A stretch of 64,000 nucleotides of DNA from Neurospora intermedia (Eukaryota > Ascomycota > Sordariomycetes > Sordariales > Sordariaceae): assembly GCA_037102815.1 (NCBI GenBank), contig BTPP01000006.1, positions 248,001-312,000 of the forward strand, written 5' to 3'. A model generated the notes under the pieces. The model had not been told where the DNA came from and did no database searches. It saw nothing but the letters and a program-made list of their open reading frames with translations. The position numbers were made by a program, and so were the translations under genes. Shown here in pieces: positions 10,471-22,695 of this stretch. Position 1 is the stretch's first letter; each line of letters starts with the position of its first letter.

Positions 10471-13400
10471 CGAGATCAGAGGGGGGGGGAGAACGAAATG
10501 GCATTTTTATTTCTTTTCTCGACTTCTTTTCCATATTTTATTTCTTTTTCGTCTGGGCATAGTTCGCTGTTCCGCTTTGTTTACTCTTCCTTTTCCATTT
10601 CCTGGGGTTTAGCCTCTTCATAGTTCTCTGGCTGGTTGCATTTGACGGTGCATGGGAGCTTTCTTTTTGCTGTGCGTTACCATCTTGGCATTTTGCTTTG
10701 GAGCATTATTTAGTTTTGTTTCCTTTTTTTTTCCCCCTTTCGCTCCTCTGGTTTCCCTTTTTTCCAGGGAAACGATCTGGGTATGGCGTTTTTTTTTTTC
10801 TTTTTTTTCTGTCCATTTTTCCACTTCGATAGGCTTGAAAGCTCATGTGTAGTATACACATCGCTCGCTTGTGCGTATAAGCAAGCCCAATATTGGTTGG
10901 TTGATTGATCGGTCACACATCTTGAGTCTGACTTTTTGCCATTGGTTGTGGATAGGATGGTAAAGACGGGAATTGAATATGGCAAGCAAGTCAGAGTCAG
11001 GTAGGCGGGAAGATGTGGTGAACAAGAGAGCAGGAACGCTGAAGGGATGTGTGAAGTACTAGTAGTAGATCATGAGGGGGGGCTGTTTCTTGTCTCTGTC
11101 TGTTCTGCTATCATGAATGAACGAATGCTCTTTTTTTTTCCACGTTCGAGAGGTCGCCACTCATCCACCATACATTACAGTATAATGAGACTCATTTAAT
11201 GCAACATCAATATGTTATCTCGTGACTTTGAGGGGAGTGGACTAGTATCCGTGAAGGTGGTTAAAAGGGTCGGTTCAAAAGCAGAGAGCCAGAGAAATAA
11301 GGTATATGAATGAACTATCATTCGTAGAACTGTACTATCCAATGATATGTGAGAATTGATTACCAGTGGAAGGGAAATCCAATTCGTGATGAGTGGCAAA
11401 AAAACAATAGGAATAACGATCGAACATACGAGCAAAAGCAACGACTTCTCTTGATCCATGTGTCGATGACTTGCGGAGCTGTGATCCTCCGCAATAGAAC
11501 GTGCTAGAACAAGGCGGAAAAGGGAAACGAAGCGATAGGTCTAGCCGGGTGGGATTAGCAGCATCTGGCTAGGTGCTTGAGCGGTGTGGATTTCCTGTAA
11601 GAAACGCCGGAATCCATAGCAATCTCGGTGGGAGTTCCGTACATTGACTACGCCCACTGTTCGTTCCTCTCTGTGAACGATGAACGAAGAGTGAAAAGGC
11701 AAACCATGGGAAATGAAATGAAATGGACATGTCCTCTTACATCACTGTGGTCTTTTGTCATCTGCCCACCACCCGCGAGTTTGGGCAGGCCGCCCACTTT
11801 GTGCTGAATATTGATTTTTGATTTGTGTTCATCTAATTTCGCGTAGGTACGGGGACGCAACGTCCTGTTCTGATCCTGTTGTTCACATATGTTGGGAGTT
11901 TGATGGCCGTGGACAACTTTACGGGAAGTTTGCTGAGCCATGTCCGTGGTGATCCCAGATCGGCTACTGAACCCAGCCATATCTCTGCAGACGTGATCTC
12001 CATGAGGAAGGAATGTTCCATGTAGTAGTCGTGAAAATCAAGCCATTGGCTGTGTAGATTGGTTGCAACAGGGCTGAAATCACTGACCTTGTTTGGAGAA
12101 AGCGGAGTGCAAGAGGATCATCTCAATAGTTCGCAGCTGTTGGTCGATGTCCTTCCCTAAACTGACTGTCAGCGATACGCGAACAATATGGGGTCTATGT
12201 CGAGAAAGAAATCCTAGTACCAGACTGTACTTGTGTGGTCCGCGACGCATTCTGGAAGGGATGCATGTACGTGTGACGTGTGGCGGTTTCACCGAAAAAG
12301 AGCGAATGACGGGCGGAAAATCGGAGTAATGGGATTGTGCCGATCTGCCGTTCCTGTCTAATCATGCTTGTCGGGCTTGAATAGTAGATACAGGCATCAC
12401 TCACAGTCTGTCACTTAAACTGCATTGTTTTCGTCGAGACTCAGGCAACCCCCCCCCTGGATTGTGATGGATTTTGGTTGCTTTGTGTGGTGAAGGGGGT
12501 GCAATGAGTGAGAAGAGGCGATAAGAGAAGATCTGAGCTAGGTTACTTCCGCGACAGGCAGGACGTCTTAACTCAAAATCGCAATGGCCTTCAGGTGTGA
12601 TGAAACTGCTGGGTACTCCTTCAATGTCTGGGTGTAAGTAGTGCGGTTCTGGGCGTGATGAGATTTTTAGGTTCACATTTGGATAGGGTTCTTGCCCAAT
12701 GCGGTTATGTCACCTTGGTAACTCGCATCTGGATGTGAATGTAACAGTAAATATTTCGTCGAGGAGGTTGCCAGGTTTTGATACTGCTCCTTTGCATTCT
12801 TCATCGCGGAGCGAATTATTCCGGGGTAAAGATGCATCCCACATCTGAATGGGATGCTCCTAGCACAGTCGAGGCCACTCATACTCAATGGTGGGTAATA
12901 TATTTTGTAGCAATATTCAAAGACCTCAGGCCTTGCTCAAGGTCTCGGCTCTAGGCGAGTATCTGTTGATCCGACACGTTGTAATTTCGTGGGAAGGATT
13001 GGCATTACACGTTGAATCTAGACCTCGTCGGCTGCGTCGCCCATCTGTATAGTAGAAATTTGATGAGAAAGTGACATGGAAGTATGATATGGGACCCGCG
13101 TCCTAGGCCTACAGCAAGTGGCTGTTTGTGATTACACCACTTGCGGCTGGTCATCATGAATGACAAAAGAGACCGGATGTGTACATGCGTGGGACCACCA
13201 AAAGAAGAAGCTTGAGTGTTCCGCATACGGCAAAAACTTCACCGCGAGTCCTTGAAGGACATGGTGCTACAGGATTTGCAGGTATCAGGACCCTCGATGC
13301 ACTCCTTCGGAAGTAAAGCCGAGAGGTGGGTATGGACCCGCTATATCTTGAGCCTTTGTCGACGTCAATGTAGAGAAGAAACTGCAGAGGCGCACGATAT

Positions 13401-15560
13401 AGCTAAGAGGTCCGAAAAGCTGCGGCCTGTCTCGAACCCGGCGAGCCAGAAAGTCTTACCCACTTGGGCTGGGTTAGGATTCATTAGTGAAGAATTCAAA
13501 ATCAGAGCGTAGGAAAGCTGACGCAGCGATGATTTTGCGTGGGGGAAAGACATGCATGCGATGGCAAAACCAAGAAACGATAGTGTGTCGTTGACACCAG
13601 TGATAACGCAGTCTAGCCTTCCTCGATGTAAGGATTGATACTATGCTCCGTCAACATTGCCGTGGGGAATTCTGTAGGAAGTAACAAAAGCTGGCCTGGA
13701 ATGGCGTGGTACAAAGCCACTACCGTCACATGATGTCAATGTGCGAAAAGCTGACGCCCTCATTCCACTCGCTGAAAGGCCGGTGATACTTGATTCCACG
13801 AGTGGCGGAAGCCGTTACGCAACAACGTTTAGGCGGTTTCAAGGCGGCGCCCGTATGCTGACCCCCTTTGTAGCCCGGACTACCGGTCAAACGGGTCTAG
13901 ACTTCTGGGTACCTTGTGAGTGTTGATGTTTTCTCAACGATATATCGCTTTTCCCAGAGCAAGAGTGGGAGTGGTTCAAATTGCCCCACGTCAAGGCGGC
14001 ATGACGGCTGTACCCGGTGATGGATATGATTTCTCGCCAATGACAATTCTCACTCGCTTTTCTGAAATTTCTGCCACGGGTTGTTTCCCCTCGCCGTCCT
14101 GCCGCAGGTACACTACTAGCATATGGAGTGCATGGGGCGGTGAGGAAGCTGAGCTCGGAATAGGCCCGTGGTGGTAGAGGCAAGAGTCCACTGGCCTCAT
14201 GCAAACTGTGGGAGACGCATTCTGTGAGGGGCCGAAAGAAGCCGACACGTTGGTAGTGTAGGTTTTTTTTGAAGTAGCAGTGCTTGTCCACCCTTGGCTG
14301 CTCTAGTACATGGGAGCCAACAATGCATAGGAACTGTGCTGTGATGGCGAGGATGTGTATCGGTGCGCTTTGCCGACCCGACGTGGGCCCGCGAGGGCAT
14401 GTCCAGTCGCTTTGCTACCAGAAGCGCTACAAGGAGGCTGAAAGGCTTAGTTGTACACGTGTAGTGTCTCCCATGCATGGTGAGCATGGCTTTCCGTTCT
14501 CCCGCTCTCACATCAACCCCGGGCCTGGCAACAGTGCCTTTGTGGAAGGCAACGGACACATGGACGTATGCACTCGAAGCGAAGCGCAATTCGATCCGGT
14601 GGGGACAAGGCTGTACATATGGAGGACCTCTTCAAGCCGTATCCTTGTTCTGCGGTATAAGCAACTGGCTGTTGAGGCGACCAAAGGGGGCAGATGGTAG
14701 ATTAGATTCTGGACGCTAAGAGGAGTGCGTATGGCGCAGTGCACTGTGATAGCGGCTTGTCCCCCCAGCTGCCTCCCCAGTCGGGCCCCTCGCCCCCATA
14801 GCACACATCAGGCTCATCAGGGTAGGGGAAGACGATGATATCGGGTAGCGAGACCGGTTTTGGCCTTGGTGCTTGCTGTCCGAGCCAAGCCCATCCTAGA
14901 CAGAAGCCGTTGAGAGTTGAATGCTGTGGTGAGTAGATTTTCCGAGTGCTCGTTGAGAAGCCCGGGGCAGAGGTGGTGGTTGACAGCACAATGCAATGGC
15001 AACACTGACGGCGGGCGATCTGCAGGTACAGGAAGACGATGCGAGGAATGGGATGGACTCCGAAATGAGATCAGTCGAAATTCGACAAGATGCCCGGATT
15101 GTGGGTAGGTTGGAGTTGTGGGTCGCAACGCCGTGGAGAGGATGGAGATATTCACGCTCGAGTGCCGTTATTGAGTTCGCAGTTGGACGAGCAGAGCCAC
15201 AATTTCCAAGTTGTGCGTGTGTGTGTAGAGGAAAAACTAATCCTGTGCATTGCCGCCTTCAGGTCTCTGCCCTCATGGGCATTCATCTGGAAGGCTCTTC
15301 TGGTTTACGAGGGCAGTCACGATGGACAAACTCACGTGCGGGGTCCGTTGTTGGGGTGAGCGGGTGGGAAGTTCAAGACCTTTGCAGATTAACCCCGGCA
15401 GCGGTGGTGTACCTCTAACAGGTATGTACTGCGTAGTATTAACAATATTCCTTGGCGGGCAGTGCTGAGGCCGCTGGCTCCACTTCCCATATTAGTGTAG
15501 TTGGTTGTAGTCCATCCCATTTAATTCGTACCCCGGTTTAATCCCACCCCCCATGAATGC

Positions 15561-15584
15561 CACTCACTCACTCACTCACTCACT
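15561..15584 (+). repeat. CACT tetranucleotide repeat (six units)
   Basis: Six exact CACT units, then TGCAG-like sequence, at the start of the C/T-rich block that leads to the WBP2-like gene. Confidence 0.9.
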
Positions 15585-17061
15585 GCAGTGCAAATGTACC
15601 CCTCTGCATCGATCAGTCCTCTCCTAGAACAACACCTCGTTCACCACCATCCATCTCGATAATCAAAAACATCCAACCAAGACCATCCATCTGCTGTCAG
15701 AAATTTAACCACTACCAACAACCCTGGGCGTTTTCCCACCATCGACCACTGCTTATCTTGTTCACGTCAAAGGTTAGTTTGCTATGTGTCTGTTACTTGT
15801 CGTTACATGCCAGTTGCCCGCTCCCCTCTCCCAACCTCAAGCCAACATCAACACCCAAAGGAAATTCTCGCCATACCCGGACCACCAAGCAGTTAGTTAG
15901 TCGAAAAGGGTGCGTCTAGAACAGAGCCTTGGACGGTGTACACTACATCCGATATACCCTGTACACCACTACTACTACTAGAGGGATGCTACTATGTATG
16001 CCTCATTTATCACTTTGTCCCAATCGTCGGTCGACCCTTGAACCTGGACGGCAGTCCCCATGGCATCCATCCACAGTCTCACAGCTCATACCACGACTCT
16101 CCACGTACCCGTGTAGCTCCTCATTCGCTCTTACTCCTCCAGTGTCTCTCGCTCTTTTTCATCTTGCAGCTCGATATGCAACACATCTCGATTGCCCAAG
16201 TGTCCAGCACCCACGGCCCCGGGCCTCTCTCTCGCTTGTCAGTTTCTGCTTCTGGAAAAGGGTGACTGAGCATGTTTAGCATCTCAGTCTTGGTATTCCT
16301 TCCTGCCTCTATCTGCCGAGACGGACCACTGCTAAGAGCCTCCCCGTCCTGATTCTGGAACTACTTAGGCGTCCTAGAACTAGGGTCCCATTGGTTGGAG
16401 CTCTGGCCGCTCAGACACCCAGTTCGGCCCTCCTCTTGATATGGGTCCCCGTCTTGCTTCTCATCTGCTTTGCCTTGCCCATGACCCATCCCCCGTCTCC
16501 ATTTAGTCCCTTGGCCTGGCCGCTCGGCTGGCCTAGAGGCTGGCTGTCTACAAGGGCTATTACACGCTACTGGCTACACTACCGCATGCCCATTCCCATG
16601 CTTGGTCTTCGCCGGGCTGGAGTGTTCAAGTTGGATGGCAAGCCAACCACGCTCACCTGCCTCGGCTGGCAGCCCGTTCAAGTTGAAACATTCTGAAAGT
16701 GATAGAGGCTAACAGACCGACACTGTGCAGGTTCGCAGGCTGTCAGTTACGACGACCGGATTAGCAAACAGTCGGCCCACTCTAGATACAACAGCTTCCT
16801 TGACCCCTGGACTGGGACTTGCCAGATCTCCCATCTCATCTTGACGCAGGCCGTGCCGCTGTGGGTGAACAGGTTACTTCCTGGCCTCGCTCTTTGACCC
16901 TGGACGGGCTAATACCCACCATACCCTTGCGTGCTAATACTAGCACCTATACCACGAATCGAGAAGCTCCGTAGAAGATCTAGGAGCTTTCCGTGCGCGC
17001 GGGACAGGACAAGACAGTACCTAGCGGACCATTCGTCAGCGGACCACTCAGTACTCTCATC

Positions 17062-17222
17062 ATGTCAATAAAGTAAGTCTACATCTGCTGTTCTTTGTTC
17101 TCCCGTGACGCTTTGGCAAGGCAACTCTGCATCATCTTTCCCAGGGCTCACATTGCGAGTGTCCTTGTCCCCTCTTTTACTTCCCGTCATCATATAATCC
17201 CCATTACTGGATCCTGTTACAG
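17062..17222 (+). promoter_or_regulatory. Candidate uORF overlapping a candidate 5'UTR intron
   Basis: ATG at 17062 opens a four-codon uORF (M-S-I-K, stop TAA 17074-17076). Its stop overlaps a consensus 5' splice site GTAAGT at 17073, with a possible acceptor TTACAG ending at 17222. If this 150 nt segment is spliced out, the uORF stop is lost and the uORF runs out of frame across the start of the WBP2-like gene at 17268. Whether the intron is real is not known from sequence. Confidence 0.3.
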
Positions 17223-17267
17223 ATACCACCCAACCCGGCCCCACCTCCCCGTCCCGTCCAAGTCATC

Positions 17268-18005
17268 ATGGCCGACCAATTCCTGGTCGAGGCGCACAGA
17301 TGGACGCTTGCTCAGCATTCGATTACTGACGAGAAAGAAAGCTGGGTCATGTTGACCCGTGATGGGCAGATCCAGAAACTACCTGGAGAAAAGATTCTCC
17401 TCACCTCCAAGCCGCGAGTTGGCCTTGAGCTCTCGGTCCCGAAGGAGCTGCAGGTAGCAGAGCCTTTCTCTGTCAAGAGCGACAATGGCATTGCATACAT
17501 AACCAATGAGAGGGTGAGCTCGGCTTTGATTTCTTGTACGACATGGTCATGTTGCAGTCTAACTAGTGTCTAGATCATCTACCTTCCAGCCAGATCCACC
17601 GAGGCTTTTCGATCTTTCTTTGCACCTCCCTTAAACTTTAGCGATGTCCGCATTAACTCGTCCTGGATCGGACCTTGGAGCTGGACAGCTATAGTCAGGC
17701 CTATTCCAAACGGGGGCGTACCGCCGGAGATCCCTCGGATCGAGTGCAAGTTGACCTTCAAGGATGGCGGACACAGCGACTTCCAAGCAAAGTATGAGTG
17801 GCTGCGGGACCGACTACTCCACGCCCAAAGCCTTGGACTGACCCCCGGGCAAAACCTCGAGCCTCCACCACCCTACGATGAGGCTCAAGCTCCTCGACCT
17901 TCCTCGAGCACACCTGCGTCTGGACCGTCTGGGATCGTGACGAGCGATCGGAACCAAGTGCCCCAGCCTGGCCCGGATGAGCCACCTCCGGACTACACGG
18001 CATAA
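17268..18005 (+). CDS. WBP2-like GRAM-domain protein with PPxY motifs
   Basis: Exons 17268-17513 and 17574-18005 (60 nt intron, acceptor GTCTAG, branch-like CTAAC upstream) encode 225 residues. The first ~150 residues match the GRAM/PH-like fold of WW-domain-binding protein 2: VEAHRWTLAQ near the start, a KSDNGIAYITNERV-type strand pair around the splice junction, then KLTFKDGG. After a short helix (DFQAKYEWLRDRL) the tail is Pro-rich with two PPxY motifs, PPPPY (Tyr183) and PPPDY three residues from the end (Tyr223). PPxY motifs bind WW domains, for example of Rsp5/NEDD4-type ubiquitin ligases; WBP2 relatives act as adaptors at membranes or in transcription. No membrane segment is present. 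Kozak context TCATCATGG supports the start. Confidence 0.85.
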
Positions 18006-19124
18006 AAGTCCGACTTTCTTGTCAAGATTGCGTTCAGGATGTGGTTTGGCCCGAAGACACAAAGTAACCAACCGCCTTCAGCGCTGCCCCGAATCTGACA
18101 AAAACTCGAATATCCGAGTTGACATTTATTTTTTCTTCAATGCCGCCGATCAACAAGGAAAACATGCACATCATACGACTACTAGTGACAGGCGTCTGTA
18201 CGATCATTTTAGCGTCGGTCTTGTTTTTTTTTCATTTTATTATACAAGTGATGTCAAAAGAGAATTTCGAGTAAAACGAATTACAACGTCAGAAACACAC
18301 GGTGATTGGTCGGACTTGCCGCCGTCCCTGAGTGGATGGATGTCAGTAGTCAGTACAGTAGCAACTGGAGGCAAACCGGTTTCTCATTGCAGCATTGTAT
18401 AGCCAATATTTAGCTTGTCAAATATCCATTGGTCCAAGCCTTGAAATATACCCTTGTCAATGTCTCGCTCTTCGGAAGTATCTGTGGTGTGCATAACCGG
18501 ACAGAAATAGAATGCGGCTGCCTGCCACGTATTGATGGTGATAGGGCTAGCAACGACATCAACGCCAGCGATATCGAGATACATGGCTTGTTCGTTGTGT
18601 CCCGTGTTGGTAAGCCGTCAGAAAGCAGGCAACTTGGGTCCGACCGGTGATTGCCTATTCAGTAAGTAAGCCCGTCCGTCGAGAAAGAAAATGGTCAATA
18701 GCGGCGGCGGCGTGGGGGCTGTGATAGGGACATGAACTCGTCTCACGACAGCCGAGTCCAGACATAAGCCACAGTTGCGTCTCGAACTCGCACTGACCCT
18801 GACGAGCTTCCAAAGTTTCGAGAGCATAATAGTGTAGATGTGATTGCACGTGACGCCTTCCATGGCTGCGGGATTACCCGGGGGCAGCTTGAGCGTCTCT
18901 CAATAGGCACGAGCCAATCAGCAATTGCCAATTGCAAGAGGGACGGCAAGAGACAGCGCTCGGACCAGGAGCTGGGGCCACCCGGGAGCACTGGAGCCAA
19001 GCAAGAAGCTCGGTTTACCCGATTTTTGATCGAGAAAGCTTGCTCAACGTCGCGCCATATCAACAACCTACCGACAAGACCACCGCAACCTTCTTCTCGC
19101 CGCCACCCCCCCGCGATTTTCAAA
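18006..19124. other. Spacer upstream of the QCR6 gene
   Basis: Contains the 3' flank of the WBP2-like gene and the promoter/leader of the complex III hinge gene. Frames seen here are short and unremarkable. Confidence 0.5.
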
Positions 19125-20233
19125 ATGGGCTTCTGGGACGCTGTCACCGACCTCATCGACGCCGCCACTCCGTGGGCCACCGTCGAGGCCGAGGCCCCTG
19201 CCGATACCCCGGCCGAGGTATGCCATCACCACCATCACCACCACCACCACCATCACCAACCTTCCATATGCCCCGGGTCCCCGAGTTCTAGACAGAGACA
19301 CAGTCCATCACGACGAGAGGGAGGTGGGGAGGCTTGACCAACACAACGGTTGAAGCTCTGCCTTACCTCGTGCAGGAACAAGGGACATGGTGGGGGATCT
19401 ACCGTGGTTGAGGGCTTTGTTTGCGTCATAAGCCATGGAGGAGGAACACGTATGCGGGGAAGTGGAAAAACAAGCATGCTGACAGTCAATTCATGTTGTA
19501 GACTGCCCCTGCTTCCGAGAGCACTGAGGAGACCACCGCCGAGACCAAGGCTGAGGAGTCCGCCCCCGCCGCCGAAGAGCCCGAGGAGGAGGCTGAGGAG
19601 GAAGAGGAGGAGGAGGAGGACGAGGATGAGATCGTCGACCCCAAGGAGACTCTCGAAGAGGGTGGGTAACCTGTCCTTTTCTTCCATCTCATGCCCGACC
19701 AACACATATACAACATCACTCGACCACCACTACCATCCGGCCTTCCGCGACCATTACCTCCACGCACCTTGCGCCTGTAGGAGCCTTGCGTTCCCGCGCC
19801 GAGCCTCCGGCACTGCTCTGCCTCTCAACCAACAGAGCTGCCAATAACACGCAACCTCCGAACTTGCGTCGATCTCTCCCAGCCTTCAATCCCTACGCAA
19901 CGTTCTCCGACTTCCATTTGTTACGGAGCCCAACTCGAGACGGAATATGATGTGCTGACGGGGGTCATTGCTTACAGAGTGCCGCAACTCCAAGGAGTGC
20001 GCTCCCGCCAAGCACCACTACGATGAGTGCGCTGCCCGCGTCACCGGCGCTGGCGCTGACAATAAGGAGGACTGCGTTGAGGAGTGTACGTTTATAGAGT
20101 CCCCCTTCCTCGCCCATAGGCATACACGACAGGCTTACTCACTAGGAACTTTGCGCGACAACAAACAGTCTTCCACCTTGTCCACTGCGCCACCCAGTGC
20201 GCCGCTCCCAAGCTCTGGAACACCCTCAAATAA
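19125..20233 (+). CDS. qcr6: Complex III (cytochrome bc1) acidic hinge subunit 6
   Basis: Four exons, 19125-19217, 19502-19661, 19978-20085 and 20169-20233, encode 141 residues. The C-terminal part is the diagnostic QCR6/UQCRH sequence: Cys-rich helical hairpin from about 85 (ECRNSKECAPAKHHYDEC) through DCVEEFFHLVHC to a PKLWNTLK end, close to the yeast protein. The hairpin is expected to be locked by disulfides in the intermembrane space, where it helps cytochrome c docking. Residues 47-82 are almost entirely Glu/Asp, the usual acidic hinge, and lie before the hairpin. The N-terminus (MGFWDAVTDLIDAATPW) is conserved in fungi. Three introns in so short a gene are relatively long (284, 316 and 83 nt); intron 1 carries a CAC/CAT repeat. 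Exon phases join cleanly (phase 0, 1, 1). Confidence 0.93.
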
Positions 20234-22695
20234 GCGATCGATCTACCTTGACGGTCGTTTTCCGCATTCCTGATGCGCCTGTGACTTTCTTGACCCCAAC
20301 GCTCGGCAGTCCCGATGACGAAAAAAGCGACTCCTCGAACGACAACAAGGGTGCAGTCCGGTGGAGCTATTTCTTTACATGGAGACAAATGGGGCGTTTC
20401 ACGATAGACAAGATACACGAAGGAAACAACCAACGTACGTTTAATCGTTACGATGACGACCGGGAATAGAAAGCAATTAGGATCCAATCGCCAAAAGTTC
20501 AAAATTATCCAGCAGCCATCATGGAATACGAACAGAGACGGGAAAGCGAAAGAGTGCCAGGTGAAAAAGGGGAGGAAAAGGACAAAGGGACTTTTCGGAG
20601 TTCACACATCCATGCTGCACGATGAATGTGTTCACACTTGACCTTTCCCCTCTCGTCTCCAAACGAACGTCTACATAAGGCTGGGGGAAGCAAGGCAGTA
20701 TGACGGGAGGCATTCTCTTCCATGGTTTTGGCATTGTCCCCTCTGATTCGGTTTTACTTCCCCAGTCTTGTCGTGTTTTTTCTGTATTATAATCCTTCCG
20801 ACGTCACCTAACTCTCAAAAGCAGACACAGGTGAATATTCCCCATAGACCTCCTTACTTTTTTGCTTATATCCCATTTTCCGGTCGATGTTGTTTCTCAC
20901 ACTTTGCGCTCACTCCACGTGGAAAAACATATTTCACCCATTCGCTCAAAAATGGCGATGCCCTGTGCCTTTGGTAGTCACTTTTGACATGATAACACGC
21001 CGAAGAACACTTGGAAGCAAGCGAGAGAATGCATGAAATATCTTGGTCTTCTGAATTCCAAGACAAACGGTTGGCGTGGTTTTTTATATACGTACTGTAG
21101 GTCTCTACAGTCGCTGCTCGATGGGGCCATGCAACGAAATGACTGAAATAGGTGGTGATGATCTGATAAGGGTGGGTTTGTCCTGAGATAACATTACCCT
21201 CCCTCATTGTCGAGTGTATGCACGCACTCGACTTATTTTCTAGCTTGCATTCGTAGATGCGACCTTGTGATAGCTTCGCATTGCGCAACGGGATAAGAGA
21301 TGGCATGTGGCAGCAAGGGAGGGAGCGGGGGGGTGAGGGGTTGAAACTGGATGGGATGGGTGGGTGACTTTTTGAGATCGTGGTGGGTAGGCGACTCGGA
21401 GATATGACGCGCGGGGGAGGGAGGGGGGAATAAATGTTAAGATTGTGACTTGATTGCCGCTCGACCCTTTCTTTTTTTGCTCGAGCAAGCGGGCTTAAAA
21501 TAATGCCAGGGAGTTCTTGGGAATAACTTCTGGAAGGATGACGAGAAGTGGTTAAAAACTTGTAGAAAACTCGGGATGAAGTAAGGTGCAATAGAACAGA
21601 ACAGACACACGAACAAAGATTCGCAAAGTAAAACGAGTTGGGGGAGATACATAGTATGAGTTGAAATGTTTCTCGCTTCCTTCCGCCTTCCTGGTTCATG
21701 GAAGACCCAACACATTAAACATAGTACACTAATAGAACACCTGGGGAAAGACGAAGATAGCGGGTTATGTTTCAAAAGTGAACCTATCACGATCCATCAT
21801 ATCCATTTGTGTTGAAGAGAAGGCGATGATCATATGCTTGGCCGCGCCGCTCGCCAAGAAAATGGGGAAGGTTGCTACGTAGAAAAGCGGTTTTGGGGGG
21901 GGAAACTTGAACCTTTCTTGGATTGCCGAGATTTTCGAAAGTGTGATAGCGTGCCATTCTGACAATGTCATGCAGCGAGCGGGTGCACAGCGCGATCAAT
22001 ACTTATCCCGTGTCCTTCAAAGTCCCGTCCGTCTTTCCTTTCTTTGCAGGCCAGGCTTTCATTTGATCCCGTGCAAGTCCGACTGGAAGGGAAGATCTGA
22101 AGGTGTGGTGTGGTAGTATGCGACCGTAAACTACCCCGTCCTCTGTCCCATCATTCACTCATTCATTCACTCATTCATTCATTTTCATCGTCTTCGATCA
22201 GATTGATGAGCTGCGACGAACACAAGTATGTGAACACGTGTCGCTCTGCCCTCTTTACAGCTTCCTCATCTTCTGGCGCTCGCTCGCATTTACACCAGAC
22301 GGATGGCAGAGAACCTTTCTATTGCTCGGACTTACACTCGCACAACTGGCACCGAAGCTCCGTTCGGACAGAGATAAGAGCAAAACACAGTCAAAACATC
22401 CCTTGGGCTTATACCGAACACCGTGACCGAAGCGCGGCTGGAATCCGAATGCGAATAAGCTGAATCAAACACTTCTGCCACAAAGTCTTGGGATAACCTT
22501 TTCCAAGAAAGGGGCGCCACAAACAAGTAACAACAGAGCCGCCTCCACCCCCTCGAAAAAAGAAAGAAAAGGGATCAGGATAAAAACAGAAAAAAACAAA
22601 AAAAAAAAAAAAAAAAGAAAGGGGAAAAAAAAAAACCTGACGTTCAATACAAGAGCGGAGCAGAGCCGCTTCATAAGGCGCAAGCGCAAAACGCA
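20234..22695. other. Spacer with promoter of the MFS gene
   Basis: No supported gene. A 277-codon minus-strand frame (20866-21699) is compositionally random and has no family signature. CATT repeats occur at 22151-22183 and A-rich tracts at about 22590-22635, just before the MFS start. Confidence 0.5.
22151..22183 (+). repeat. CATT/CACT tetranucleotide repeat
   Basis: Eight units of CATT interspersed with CACT in the spacer ahead of the MFS gene. Confidence 0.85.

Larger units (their letters stand above)
8045..17267. other. 9.2 kb spacer with no supported gene
   Basis: No frame shows a recognisable domain, a family motif or a convincing chain of spliced exons. It contains a 26-G tract, GGGA repeats, T-rich stretches (10500-10830), an AT-richer portion near 11100-11450 and CACT repeats at 15561. 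From about 15590 to 17267 the plus strand is C/T-rich, like a Neurospora promoter or leader, and may belong to the downstream WBP2-like gene. Frames of 138-140 codons at 14284-14700 and 14996-15418 have no visible homology. A long non-coding RNA or a fast-evolving small gene cannot be excluded. Confidence 0.5.

Noticed and set aside
13380-13460. Minus-strand GGGTTCGAGAC resembling a tRNA B box
   Set aside because: The flanking bases do not form a T-arm stem, and no A box or acceptor stem was found at a suitable distance.
14284-15418. Two frames of 138-140 codons that might be exons of one gene
   Set aside because: No shared splice phase producing a sensible protein and no domain content; also open frames on the opposite strand.
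20866-21699. 277-codon minus-strand frame
   Set aside because: Random-looking composition, no domain, no neighbouring exon signals; it lies in the spacer after QCR6.
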